DNA of 64,000 nucleotides, taken from positions 21,887 to 85,886 of the forward strand of contig NZ_RSCL01000030.1 in NCBI RefSeq assembly GCF_003991905.1. Direction: 5' to 3'. A model generated the notes under the pieces. That model made no database searches and was not told where the DNA came from. It saw nothing but the letters and a program-made list of their open reading frames with translations. The stretch comes from Dulcicalothrix desertica PCC 7102. Lineage in GTDB: Bacteria; Cyanobacteriota; Cyanobacteriia; Cyanobacteriales; Nostocaceae. The position numbers and the translations under genes are program-made. Below, one piece after another: positions 37,172 to 45,828 of the stretch; the stretch's first letter is position 1, and each line of letters begins with the position of its first letter.

Positions 37172-37921
37172 TTAAACGTTCATATAGCCACCATCAACAA
37201 CGATATCTGCCGCTGTTATGTAAGATGATTCATTGCTAGCTAGAAAAACAACAGCAGAGGCAATTTCTTCTGGCCTCCCAAAACGTCCTAGCGGTGCGGA
37301 CTGCTTCACATATTCTCCAAAACTGTCGAGTGCTTCTGGTGACAACCCCATTTTGCTCTGAAAATTAGTAGGTATAAAACCGGGACTAACTGTATTTACT
37401 CGAATTCTACGAGATGCAAGTTCAGTAGCCAGGGTTCGGGCAAACGAACGTACAGCCGCCTTCGTTGCAAAATACACGCTGCCTGTTGCTGCTCCTTTCT
37501 CATGGACTGCCGACGCATTTAAAATGACGCTTGCTTCTTTGTTCAACAGTCCAGCAAGTTTCTGTACAGTAAAAAAGGCGCCTTTAACGTTGATATCGAA
37601 TTGGTCATCGTAAAATGCCTCGTCAATTGCTTCCAGGGGTGCGAAAAGTCCGATTCCGGCATTTACAAATAGAACATCTAACCCACCAAATTCTACTTTC
37701 ACTCGTTCTGCCAAAGTGTTCAGGTTTGAAAGCACTCGTACATCTGCTAGAACAGGAATTACGTTTGAGCCTAGTTCTTGGGCAGCAGATTGCAACCTCT
37801 CCTCGTTTTGTCCGGTAATAATCACTCGCGCACCATCTGCAACAAACTGCTTGGTAGTTTCAAATCCAATACCTGTCGTCCCCCCTGTTATCACCGCTGT
37901 TTTGTTCTGCAATCGTGCCAT
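37172..37921 (-). CDS. Short-chain dehydrogenase/reductase
   Basis: A 249-residue classical SDR. The cofactor motif is TGGTTGIGFET at the N-terminus, NAG lies in LFVNAGIG, and the catalytic Tyr-Lys pair is in YFATK with the upstream Ser in LNASAVHE. The C-terminal VFLASNESSYITAADIVVDGGY is typical of FabG-like enzymes. The TetR gene directly upstream is on the same strand, and a 20-base symmetric operator lies between them, so expression is probably induced by a ligand of that regulator. Substrate is unknown. Confidence 0.92.
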   Translation of the reverse strand: MARLQNKTAVITGGTTGIGFETTKQFVADGARVIITGQNEERLQSAAQELGSNVIPVLADVRVLSNLNTLAERVKVEFGGLDVLFVNAGIGLFAPLEAIDEAFYDDQFDINVKGAFFTVQKLAGLLNKEASVILNASAVHEKGAATGSVYFATKAAVRSFARTLATELASRRIRVNTVSPGFIPTNFQSKMGLSPEALDSFGEYVKQSAPLGRFGRPEEIASAVVFLASNESSYITAADIVVDGGYMNV

Positions 37922-37952
37922 AGAAATACTTCCTAGTAAGTGTTAATCAATA

Positions 37953-37978
37953 AAACTTAAACTGAATGGTTTAAGTTT
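37953..37978 (-). promoter_or_regulatory. Perfect inverted-repeat operator between TetR and SDR genes
   Basis: AAACTTAAAC-N6-GTTTAAGTTT, perfect 10-base arms in the 69-base gap upstream of the SDR gene. Strong candidate site for the TetR protein encoded upstream. Confidence 0.65.
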
Positions 37979-37990
37979 AGGTAAAAAAAT

Positions 37991-38587
37991 TTAGGATTCT
38001 TTGAGAAGTGCCATTATTGCCTGAACGGTACTCACTAAAAGCGCTTCAGTGTCAACCGTTCGACCCAACAGAGCCATTCCCTGTGTAGTACAAAGCAACA
38101 TTCGTGCTAAATCACGAGGCTTCGCTACCTGCTTAAGTTCTCCAACTTCTTGAGCGCGGGTAATAGCAGTACAAAAGGCATCCTCTACGTCTTGCAAGTA
38201 GCGCCGTAAGGTTGATGCAATTTCCTCGTCACTGGTATTAAAGTCAGCAATATTCGTGCCAAGCATACAGCCTTTGCTTCCTGGTAAGGAATGCATCTGT
38301 TGCAGATTTTGAAGCACTATCTCCAGATTTTCCAGAGGGGAACCCGGCGCCAAAAGCTGGTCTCGCATCAACTTCACCTCTGTTTTGGCATAATATTCGA
38401 GTGCTTTGAGAAAGAGCGAATGCTTGTTGCCAAACGTATCATACAGACTCTTTTTGCCAATGCCCATCACATCAAGCAGTTCAGAGAGACTAGCTGCCTC
38501 ATAACCGCGCGCCCAAAACACCTCCATTGCCTTTGAGAGGGCAACTTCAGGGTCAAATTGTTTATTTGGTCCTCGACTCATATACAC
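37991..38587 (-). CDS. TetR-family regulator upstream of SDR
   Basis: A 198-residue TetR protein. The N-terminal HTH is at about 8-55 (FDPEVALSKAMEVFWARGY, MGIGKKSLYDTFGNKHSLF), followed by a TetR_C-type effector domain containing GSKGCMLGTNIADF. That region is typical of a subgroup controlling nearby oxidoreductases. It is read toward the SDR gene, separated by 69 bases carrying a perfect palindrome. A second half-operator-like ACCGATTGGT lies at 38605-38614 upstream of its own start, consistent with autoregulation. Confidence 0.9.
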   Translation of the reverse strand: MYMSRGPNKQFDPEVALSKAMEVFWARGYEAASLSELLDVMGIGKKSLYDTFGNKHSLFLKALEYYAKTEVKLMRDQLLAPGSPLENLEIVLQNLQQMHSLPGSKGCMLGTNIADFNTSDEEIASTLRRYLQDVEDAFCTAITRAQEVGELKQVAKPRDLARMLLCTTQGMALLGRTVDTEALLVSTVQAIMALLKES

Positions 38588-38604
38588 ACCATAGCATTAA
38601 TTAA

Positions 38605-38614
38605 ACCGATTGGT
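38605..38614 (-). promoter_or_regulatory. Short ACCGATTGGT palindrome before TetR gene
   Basis: Symmetric ACC-GATT-GGT just upstream of the TetR start, of a kind often bound by TetR proteins. It does not match the 10-base-arm palindrome before the SDR gene, so the two may bind different proteins. Confidence 0.4.
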
Positions 38615-38678
38615 CAAGGTTTAGGTATCGGATATGATAAAACTAATTAATATGATAAAAGTACCTTCAAACAATATC

Positions 38679-38793
38679 AGGACTTACGCAAAAATCCTAG
38701 AAACCTGGTTTTTTGGTCGATAATTTGTAATAAAAACGACGATTTGTCTGCGACAATGAATGGGTAGAAACCAGGTTTCTGTGCGTAAGTCCT
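38679..38793. mobile_element. MITE-like element with AGGACTTACGCA ends
   Basis: A 115-base element with perfect 12-base terminal inverted repeats (AGGACTTACGCA / TGCGTAAGTCCT). Inner inverted AGAAACCTGGTTT / AAACCAGGTTTCT sequences extend the pairing. There is no coding capacity. This end sequence is widespread in cyanobacterial genomes. Confidence 0.75.
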
Positions 38794-38887
38794 AAATATA
38801 AGTTGTAACAGTATTAGGTAAATACAAATGAGTTCAGAACAAAATTTATTAGTAAAATGGCGTTCTAAATATATGGATTGACATAGT

Positions 38888-39592
38888 TTAAGCGAGTACA
38901 CCATTTAACACTAAGTTAATTGCTGCTTGGGTGTAACGTTCAATCATTTCATCACTAAGTAACTCGACATCTGGGGTCAGATGTTTTAGGTTCTCATAGG
39001 CATTTGCATAAAAAACACATATTCCAGCTATAGTCAGTGTTGTCATGTATGGGTCTTGCTTACAAAAAGTCCCCTCTTGCATTCCCTTTTCTAATATTTT
39101 GGTAACATATGTAAGTGGTTGCGACCAATTTGTTTGCTGAAAATATTTACCTTGATTTTGGTTCGCTTCTTGAAATAACAACATTCCTTGATAACGATGC
39201 GAAATTTCATAAGCAATTACAGTTCGCAAAAAAACTTGTAGCGCTTCAATAGCTGGTAGTTCTTCCAAGTTCATTTGCTCCAACATCTGTTGAAATTCAG
39301 AAGCTGGTTGCTCCAACACCGCTTGATATAACCCTTCCTTACTCTGGAAGTAATAATAAATCATCCTCGGCGCCACTCCTGCACTTTTAGCTATGGCATC
39401 GGTTCGGGCGCCAAATAACCCATTTTTCGCAAACTCAATTACTGCGGCATCCAGAATTTGCTGTTTTGTTACCTCGGCATCACGAGTTACCCGGTTGACT
39501 TTTGATGATGGTTGTGTATTTTCTGTACTGCCCACAGTTGCATTTAGGTCGTTTTGCAAGCTTCCTATCTGACTGTACAAGCTTTTGCCCAT
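38888..39592 (-). CDS. TetR-family regulator divergent from P450
   Basis: A 234-residue TetR protein with a 40-residue variable N-terminus, HTH from about 45 (ILDAAVIEFAKNGLFGART, VAPRMIYYYFQSKEGLY) and a helical effector domain. It is divergently transcribed from the cytochrome P450/glycosyltransferase pair. The 120-base gap contains two 21-base near-identical repeats either side of a promoter-like sequence, presumably its operators. It probably represses the P450 unit and itself. The inducer is unknown; a hydrophobic substrate of the P450 is a natural guess. Confidence 0.9.
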   Translation of the reverse strand: MGKSLYSQIGSLQNDLNATVGSTENTQPSSKVNRVTRDAEVTKQQILDAAVIEFAKNGLFGARTDAIAKSAGVAPRMIYYYFQSKEGLYQAVLEQPASEFQQMLEQMNLEELPAIEALQVFLRTVIAYEISHRYQGMLLFQEANQNQGKYFQQTNWSQPLTYVTKILEKGMQEGTFCKQDPYMTTLTIAGICVFYANAYENLKHLTPDVELLSDEMIERYTQAAINLVLNGVLA

Positions 39593-39615
39593 ACTTACCA
39601 GCTTTTAGACTGAAA

Positions 39616-39697
39616 TTATGAATTAAATTTTTAATTAACTATTGACATATGGTATGCAGTTATCTCATGCTGTTATTTATGAAATAAATTTTTAATT
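39616..39697 (+). promoter_or_regulatory. Two 21-base operator repeats flanking P450 promoter
   Basis: TTATGAATTAAATTTTTAATT at 39616-39636 and its copy (20 of 21 identical) at 39677-39697, 61 bases apart, each nearly symmetric. A TTGACA lies between them at 39642-39647, with a weak -10 (CATGCT, 39666-39671). The layout suits TetR repression of both divergent promoters. Confidence 0.68.
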
Positions 39698-39712
39698 CAT
39701 TCAATACAAGCT

Positions 39713-41041
39713 ATGCAACAACTCAAATCGGCTTTAGAAATGCCGGGTAGTTTTGGTGTACCAATTCTTCGCGACCTTCAATTTGCTGGAAAAGAAGGTT
39801 ATTCTTTACTGCAAAGCTGGCAGCGCTACGGTTCGGTATTTAAAATGCAGCTTTTAGGGCAAAAGTGTGCAGTTTTAATAGGTGCCGAAGCAAATAAACT
39901 TGTACTTGTAGAGCAAGCAGAGCGTCTATCTTCTTATTTGGGTTGGCGATACTTTGTGGAACCAGCGTTTGGAAAAACGTTAATGATTCAAGATGGACAG
40001 CAACATTCAACAACACGACGCTTGATGATGCCAGCATTTCACGGTGCGGCAATTGCAAGCTATCTTGAGACAATGCAGGAGATTGTACAAGCTTGTCTTA
40101 GCGGTTGGGCTAATCTTGGTGAGATAGTCTTGATAGACTCACTACGAAAAATGACGTTGCTAGTAGGAGCTAAATTACTATTAGGAGTGCAAGCAGAGAA
40201 AGAAATCGATGAAATAGAGCAGTTATATAATGCCCAATTACAAGCTTCCCTCTCATTACTTAGAGTTAATTTACTATTTACAACTTTTGGAAAAGGGCAA
40301 CTCGCAAGGGCATTGTTAAAGCAGCGACTCGAAGCAATGATTACAGAAAGAAGAAACCAGAATTTACAATCGTCACATGACGCACTGGGATTATTTTTAG
40401 CGGCAATAGACAGCGAAGGTAATGCACTGCCATTAAACCAAATCATGGATGAGATAATACATTTGGTCAATGCTTCTCACTTCACCACAGCGGGAATGTT
40501 GTCTTGGGCAATGTTTGAACTAGCAGCGCGCGCGGATTGGCGAGAGCGTCTTTCAGAAGAATTGGAACAAGTTGTTAAAGACGAATTAAATATCGAACAT
40601 CTGCGACAATTACCGCAAATGACCAACTTTCTCAAAGAAATTGAGCGCTTATATCCACCAACATCATTGATAATTCGAGGTGTAGTCAAAGAGATTGAAT
40701 ATGCAGGATATAGAATAGAGCCAGGTTGGACAATAATTATCTCTCAATTTGTCACGCATCGTTTGCCAGAAATTTACACCCACCCAGAACAATTTGACCC
40801 AGACCGCTTTGCACCCGGACGCGAAGAAGACAAAAAAGTCCCCTTTTCATTATTAGGTTTTGGAGGTGGCGCCCATGTTTGTATCGGTCGATAATTTGCA
40901 CTGCTAGAAATCAAAATTTTTCTAGCAACATTACTGCGTCACTACCGCTTTTCAGTAACACCACAATACTCTACATTGGCGCCTGTCTTAGTTCCTCCCA
41001 AAGCTCAAAATCAATTACGTGTACGTGTAACAAAAAAATAG
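39713..41041 (+). pseudogene. Cytochrome P450 with in-frame premature stop
   Basis: A P450 of 442 codons in one frame, interrupted by TAA at codon 394. Before it: I-helix ASHFTTAGML (with Phe where acidic Glu/Asp is usual), EXXR in KEIERLYPP, and the haem loop FGGGAHVCIGR with Cys390. After it the frame continues as FALLEIKIFLATLLRHYRF to a natural TAG, which is the normal C-terminal helix L and tail. The stop sits where the family has Glu or a similar residue after CIGR, so a single G-to-T change (GAA to TAA) explains it. The N-terminal PGSFGVPIL and YGSVFK resemble CYP120-type enzymes. The encoded truncated protein lacks about 50 residues. Confidence 0.85.
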
Positions 41042-41049
41042 TAATAATT

Positions 41050-42357
41050 GTGACTCGCTTTTTAATTGCTACAATTGCCGCTGCTGGGCACGTCAACCCA
41101 GCATTACCTATCGCGCGTAAACTTATTGAACGCGGACACGAAGTATGGTGGTATACAGGAAAAGGTTTTAAAGAAAAGATAGAAGCAACAGGCGCCCATC
41201 ACGTTCCCATCCGCACAGGAATAGATTTAACAGATATTAACACCATCCCTCAAGCTTGGATAAAGCAAAAAGAAGCATTAAAGGGATTATCGCAGTTTAA
41301 ATTTTACCTTAAACACGGCTTTATTGACTCAGCAATAACGCAACTAAAAGATTTAACTAATATATTAGATGAATTTCCCGCTGATGTTTTGCTGTGCGAT
41401 GTGTTCTGCCTTGGTATATCGTGGTTACATGAAAAAACAGGCTTACCTTGGGCAGCGTTTGGCATGTCAGCACTACCTTTCAACAGCCGAGATACGGCGC
41501 CTTTTAGGCTAGGAATTTCACCTGGTAATTCTTGGGGGGAAAAATTACGAAATAGATTTCTTAATTACCTATCGCAGAATATTTTAATGCGTGATGTAAC
41601 ACTTCATCTTGACCAGCGTAGAGAAAGTGTTGGACTACCAAAGAAATCACAAGATTTTTTCACTGCTACTTTATCTCAATTTCTTTATTTACAAGGCACT
41701 ACACCATCATTTGAGTATCCTCGTAGCGACCTTGCACCACAAATTCACTTTATCGGAACGTTTTTACCTCCGGCGCCTGCATTTACACCTCCTGCTTGGT
41801 GGGATGATTTGAAATTAGATAAACCTATAATTCATGTCACCCAAGGTACAGTCGCAACAGAAGCAAAAAACTTAATTTTGCCAACAATTGAAGCTCTTGC
41901 AAACGAAGATGTGTTATTAATTGTGACAACAGGAGGGCAACCAATAGAAAATCTACAGCTTAATCCAATTCCTCAAAACGTTAGGTTAGAGAAATTTATT
42001 TCTCATGCTTATTTATTACCTTATGTAGATGTAATGGTAACAAACGGTGGATTTAATGGTGTACAGACAGCTTTAGCTTTTGGTGTGCCAATGGTTACTG
42101 CTGGTCAAACCGAAGAAAAACCTGAAATTGGCGCCAGGGTTCAATGGTCTGGAACAGGCATAGACTTAAAAACTAGTACACCTACACCTCAACAAATTCG
42201 AGATGCCGTAATTAAGATTCTTAGGACACCTAAATATCTAGAAAAAGCAGAAAGCTTTAAAACTGAAATTAATCGATATGATACACCTACTCTAGCAACA
42301 GAATTACTAGAGCAATTAGCATTAACTAAAAATCCTGTATACACTACACATAGTTAA
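41050..42357 (+). CDS. UDP-glycosyltransferase-like (GT1/MGT) enzyme
   Basis: A 435-residue GT-B enzyme starting at a GTG only 8 bases after the P450's natural stop, so it belongs to the same unit. N-terminal FLIATIAAAGHVNPALPIARK is the acceptor-domain opening of macrolide/UDP-glucuronosyl-type transferases. The donor domain has VTQGTVATEAKNLI and the signature VTNGGFNGVQTALAFGVPMV. It probably glycosylates a small hydrophobic compound, perhaps the P450's product, such as a terpenoid or carotenoid. Longer upstream in-frame sequence overlaps the P450 tail and is not used. There is no clear ribosome site, so translation may be coupled to P450 translation, which the premature stop could disturb. 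Confidence 0.85.
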   Translation: MTRFLIATIAAAGHVNPALPIARKLIERGHEVWWYTGKGFKEKIEATGAHHVPIRTGIDLTDINTIPQAWIKQKEALKGLSQFKFYLKHGFIDSAITQLKDLTNILDEFPADVLLCDVFCLGISWLHEKTGLPWAAFGMSALPFNSRDTAPFRLGISPGNSWGEKLRNRFLNYLSQNILMRDVTLHLDQRRESVGLPKKSQDFFTATLSQFLYLQGTTPSFEYPRSDLAPQIHFIGTFLPPAPAFTPPAWWDDLKLDKPIIHVTQGTVATEAKNLILPTIEALANEDVLLIVTTGGQPIENLQLNPIPQNVRLEKFISHAYLLPYVDVMVTNGGFNGVQTALAFGVPMVTAGQTEEKPEIGARVQWSGTGIDLKTSTPTPQQIRDAVIKILRTPKYLEKAESFKTEINRYDTPTLATELLEQLALTKNPVYTTHS

Positions 42358-42382
42358 CGCCTGAATATTGAGAGATTGTTCA

Positions 42383-42688
42383 ATGACGGGGACTTATAAT
42401 GACAAACAACTGTCGAGAATAGTTTTAAAAGGCTTCAAGTCTATTGCTGAGTGTGACCTGGAACTGTCGAAACTTAACGTTTTGATTGGAGCTAACGGCG
42501 CCAGAAAATCCAATTTCATCGGCTTTTTCCGTATGGTACAGCAGTTACTTGAGCAGAACCTGCAAATATTTGTTAGTCGCCACGCTAGTTTTTATGTACT
42601 ATTAGGTTTTGGGCGTAAAACAACGGAGCAATTGAAGTTTCAGTTATACTTTGGCAACAACGGGTATTTTGCCGAGCTTGAACGGTAA
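42383..42688 (+). pseudogene. Truncated AAA-type ATPase remnant
   Basis: About 101 residues resembling the N-terminus of COG4637/AAA_21-type ATPases: IVLKGFKSIAECDLELSKLNVLIGAN, then the P-loop. The P-loop reads GANGARKSN, where the family has GANGAGKSN: the conserved second glycine is Arg. The frame stops at TAA about 70 residues after the P-loop, and no sensor, Walker B or ABC-like domain follows. Both defects indicate a decayed gene rather than a functional small ATPase. It may be a remnant of an OLD-like or defence-type ATPase. Confidence 0.75.
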
Positions 42689-42723
42689 TTAATATTAGTA
42701 TCAGAGCCATTGTTTTAAATGAA

Positions 42724-43587
42724 TCATCCGTTACATCCGTTATATCCGTTGCCAACTTTCTTTACCCAATCACTAATTGCTGCATTTACTAGTTCCGAAC
42801 ATTCAGCCATTACTAAATGTCCCGCATTCTTAATATGTAAATGAGTACGGTTGGTAAACATACTGGCTAACTCATCACCCATCTCAACTGTAAAAGTAGG
42901 GTCTTTACCACCACTAATAACTAAAACTGGAACTTGAGATATCTTAGAAGATGGATTACGGGTAAAAAAACTATAGTTCCAAAAGATTTCTAGCGCTTTA
43001 TAAGTTTGAAAATCTGTAGGTACTGGGCACTCTCTATGAAATCGAGCAATAACTTTGTGAGTATACGAAGTCGATAATCGATTAGTCAATGACTGTACAC
43101 CAGGCAATAAATAGATATATCTACCACCCCAAGCCATAAATTTCATAAGGGGAATTTCCCACCACGGCACCAAATTATGGGCGCCACCAGCAATAGCAAT
43201 AATTCCACTTACTGAATAATGCTGGACAAACTCTAAACCTAGAGGTACCCCATAACTGTGACAGCATAATATCGGCGATTCTATATCAAAATGCTGTAAC
43301 AATCGTTTTAAATCCCGACGATGCCTACCAATTGAATAACGAGCATAAGAACTTGACTGCCCATGTCCTGCTAAATCATAAGCGAGAACCTCCCAACCCT
43401 GATTTTGAGCAAATTCATACTGCGCGCGCAAGTTGAAACGGTTTCCTGTTCCCCCGTGTAAAAATACAATCGCTGGTGTACTACCTGCACTGTGGCAAAC
43501 TTGTAAATTAACCCCTTGTCGCAGATTGATTCTAAAACCTGCTAAAGCATCTTGCACCGAGTCATCCATCTTCGTAAAAAGTTTCAA
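42724..43587 (-). CDS. Alpha/beta hydrolase
   Basis: A 287-residue hydrolase: oxyanion region VFLHGGTGNRFNL, nucleophile elbow CCHSYGVPLG (Ser near 113), acid in VISGGKDPTF and histidine in NAGHLVMAE. The elbow is H-S-Y-G, within the G-X-S-X-G variation of the family. There is no signal peptide. The last six residues (YNGCNG) are encoded by a 28-base dispersed repeat, so the original C-terminus has been changed. Substrate unknown. Confidence 0.85.
   Translation of the reverse strand: MKLFTKMDDSVQDALAGFRINLRQGVNLQVCHSAGSTPAIVFLHGGTGNRFNLRAQYEFAQNQGWEVLAYDLAGHGQSSSYARYSIGRHRRDLKRLLQHFDIESPILCCHSYGVPLGLEFVQHYSVSGIIAIAGGAHNLVPWWEIPLMKFMAWGGRYIYLLPGVQSLTNRLSTSYTHKVIARFHRECPVPTDFQTYKALEIFWNYSFFTRNPSSKISQVPVLVISGGKDPTFTVEMGDELASMFTNRTHLHIKNAGHLVMAECSELVNAAISDWVKKVGNGYNGCNG
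42726..42753 (-). repeat. Second copy of 28-base AACGGATR repeat
   Basis: Identical, in reverse orientation, to 31086-31113. It encodes the last residues and flank of the alpha/beta hydrolase gene. Confidence 0.85.
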
Positions 43588-43945
43588 ACCGAAATCAAAT
43601 TTATATAACCGAACGGTCGTATTTGAGCAAATATAATTGCAAGCACGACCTGTAGCTATAACTTGCCACTACAAGCTTATATAAGTATTGTGTTAATTCT
43701 GTATCTTCTGAATAGCAATTTTGCGAACATTTCGGTTTAATGGTTGATGTGTATTAATTTAGACACCGTATTAAGTAATGATCTTTAAATATCAAACACT
43801 ACTACAAAATTGATCAAAAAAATGTAAAGTTTTTATTTTAGATACCATCAGATTCTGATAAGTTAGTATTCTGAAGCACTCCAAACGTCTTTAACGTTGT
43901 AACGTGGGCGCCGGAAAAACAGGTATAGTATATCTTATTAAAGTT
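43588..43945. other. Gap upstream of lysC
   Basis: AT-rich region that should hold the promoters of the alpha/beta hydrolase and lysC. I saw no lysine-riboswitch architecture and no gene. An in-frame GTG at 43904 would add 14 residues to LysC but lacks a ribosome site. Confidence 0.5.
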
Positions 43946-45751
43946 ATGTCGCTAATAGTCCAAAAATACGGTGGTACATCTGTAGGTTCGGTTGAACGTA
44001 TTCAAACGGTAGCACAGCGTGTTTGCAAAGCTGTCAAAGCTGGAAATTCTGTTGTGGTAGTGGTTTCTGCGATGGGCAAAACCACGGATGGACTTGTAAA
44101 GTTAGCGCATGAAATTTCTAGAACTCCCAACCGTCGAGAAATGGATATGCTGCTTTCGACGGGGGAACAGGTTACTATTGCCTTGTTGAGTATGGCTTTG
44201 CAGGAAATTGGGCAACCAGCAATTTCGATGACAGGCGCCCAGGTAGGAATTGTTACGGAAGCTCACCACACGCGCGCGCGGATTTTACATATAGAAACAG
44301 AACGATTAGAGCGTCACCTGAAAGAAGGTAAAGTAGTTGTAGTTGCTGGTTTCCAAGGTATTAGCAGCACTGAAGCTTTAGAAATTACTACCTTGGGGCG
44401 GGGTGGTTCAGATACTTCAGCGGTAGCATTAGCAGCGGCGTTACGGGCAGATTTTTGTGAAATTTATACCGATGTACCAGGTATTCTTACTACTGACCCA
44501 AGATTAGTTCCTGAAGCGCAGTTAATGGAAGAAATAACCTGTGATGAAATGCTGGAACTAGCCAGTTTAGGGGCAAAAGTGCTGCACCCACGTGCGGTAG
44601 AAATAGCCCGTAATTACAGTATGCCTTTAGTAGTGCGTTCGAGTTGGAGTGACCAACCAGGTACTTGGGTAACTTCAAAGAAACACGAAGAGCGTTCGCT
44701 CATAAATTTAGAAATAGCTCGTCCAGTTGATGCAATTGAATTTGATGCAAACCAAGCCAAAATAGCTTTATTGCGTGTTCCTGATAAACCAGGAGTTGCT
44801 GCGCGCTTGTTTAGAGAAATAGCACATCAAAAGGTCGATGTCGATTTAATTATTCAATCGATTCATGACGGTAACAGTAATGACATTGCTTTTACTGTAA
44901 TGACACCAATCTTAAAGAAAGCTGAAGCAGTAGCAGCAGCAATAGCACCAGTACTTCGCAGCACCCCAACAAAATCAGAAGAAGCTGAGGTATTAGTAGA
45001 ACAAAACATCGCTAAAGTTAGTATCGCAGGCGCCGGGATGATTGGGCGCCCAGGTGTAGCGGCGAAAATGTTCGCAACACTAGCTGAAGCAGGTGTAAAC
45101 ATTCAAATGATTTCTACTAGCGAAGTAAAAGTTAGCTGTGTAGTAGACGAAACCGACTGCGAAAAAGCCGTCACCTCCTTAGCAAAAGCTTTTGATATTA
45201 CTACCTCCCCCCTACCCTCCTCGAATACTGTCCCACTCTCCCACTCTCCCGTTCGCGGTGTTGCACTCGACCTAAACCAAGCGCGTTTAGCAATTCGTAA
45301 CGTTCCTGATAAACCAGGGATGGCAGCAAAGTTATTTGGGTTACTCGCAGAACACAATGTTAGTGTTGACATGATTATTCAATCACAGCGTTGCCATATT
45401 ATAGATGGGGCGCCGAGACGAGATATTGCTTTTACCGTCGCACGTCTTGACGCTGAAAGTACCCAACTTTTGCTTCAACAAGCAGCAGTAGAATATGATT
45501 GGGGCGAAGTAGTTTTAGATAGTGCCATCGCAAAAGTCAGTATAGTAGGCGCAGGCATGGTTGGACAACCTGGTGTAGCAGCAAAAATGTTTGAAGCCTT
45601 AGCACAAGACAAAATTAATATTCAAATGATAGCTACATCTGAAATTAAAATTAGCTGCGTTGTTGAACAAGAGCAAGGTGTTAAAGCTTTGCAAGTTATT
45701 CACGAAGCATTTGGTTTAGCTGGTAGCGAAAAATTTGTAGTTCCAGCTTAA
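43946..45751 (+). CDS. lysC: Aspartate kinase with four ACT domains
   Basis: A 601-residue enzyme phosphorylating aspartate, the first step to Lys, Thr, Met and Ile. The catalytic domain (about 1-250) begins IVQKYGGTSVGSVERIQ and includes FQGISSTEALEITTLGRGGSDTSA. Four regulatory ACT units follow in two pairs: PDKPGVAARLF, then KVSIAGAGMIGRPGVAAKM, then PDKPGMAAKLF, then KVSIVGAGMVGQPGVAAKM. The duplicated ACT pair is the cyanobacterial arrangement, giving feedback by Lys and Thr. The ATG chosen matches the family start. A 19-bp hairpin follows after the stop. Confidence 0.95.
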   Translation: MSLIVQKYGGTSVGSVERIQTVAQRVCKAVKAGNSVVVVVSAMGKTTDGLVKLAHEISRTPNRREMDMLLSTGEQVTIALLSMALQEIGQPAISMTGAQVGIVTEAHHTRARILHIETERLERHLKEGKVVVVAGFQGISSTEALEITTLGRGGSDTSAVALAAALRADFCEIYTDVPGILTTDPRLVPEAQLMEEITCDEMLELASLGAKVLHPRAVEIARNYSMPLVVRSSWSDQPGTWVTSKKHEERSLINLEIARPVDAIEFDANQAKIALLRVPDKPGVAARLFREIAHQKVDVDLIIQSIHDGNSNDIAFTVMTPILKKAEAVAAAIAPVLRSTPTKSEEAEVLVEQNIAKVSIAGAGMIGRPGVAAKMFATLAEAGVNIQMISTSEVKVSCVVDETDCEKAVTSLAKAFDITTSPLPSSNTVPLSHSPVRGVALDLNQARLAIRNVPDKPGMAAKLFGLLAEHNVSVDMIIQSQRCHIIDGAPRRDIAFTVARLDAESTQLLLQQAAVEYDWGEVVLDSAIAKVSIVGAGMVGQPGVAAKMFEALAQDKINIQMIATSEIKISCVVEQEQGVKALQVIHEAFGLAGSEKFVVPA

Positions 45752-45766
45752 GAAGTGCTGAGTTTT

Positions 45767-45814
45767 GAGTGCTGAGTGCTGAGTACTCTCTACTTTACTC
45801 AGCACTCAGCACTC
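45767..45814. terminator. Hairpin of CTGAGTG repeats between lysC and RlpA genes
   Basis: A perfect 19-bp stem (GAGTGCTGAGTGCTGAGTA and its complement) with a 10-base loop, between convergent genes. The same 19-bp stem recurs at 51837-51901. It is a dispersed repeat probably serving as a bidirectional terminator. Confidence 0.6.
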
Positions 45815-45828
45815 AGTACTTTCTACTC

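Noticed and set aside
40879..41049. Extended N-terminus for the UDP-glycosyltransferase gene
   Set aside because: That stretch encodes the C-terminal part of the P450 in the other frame; the glycosyltransferase begins at the GTG at 41050.
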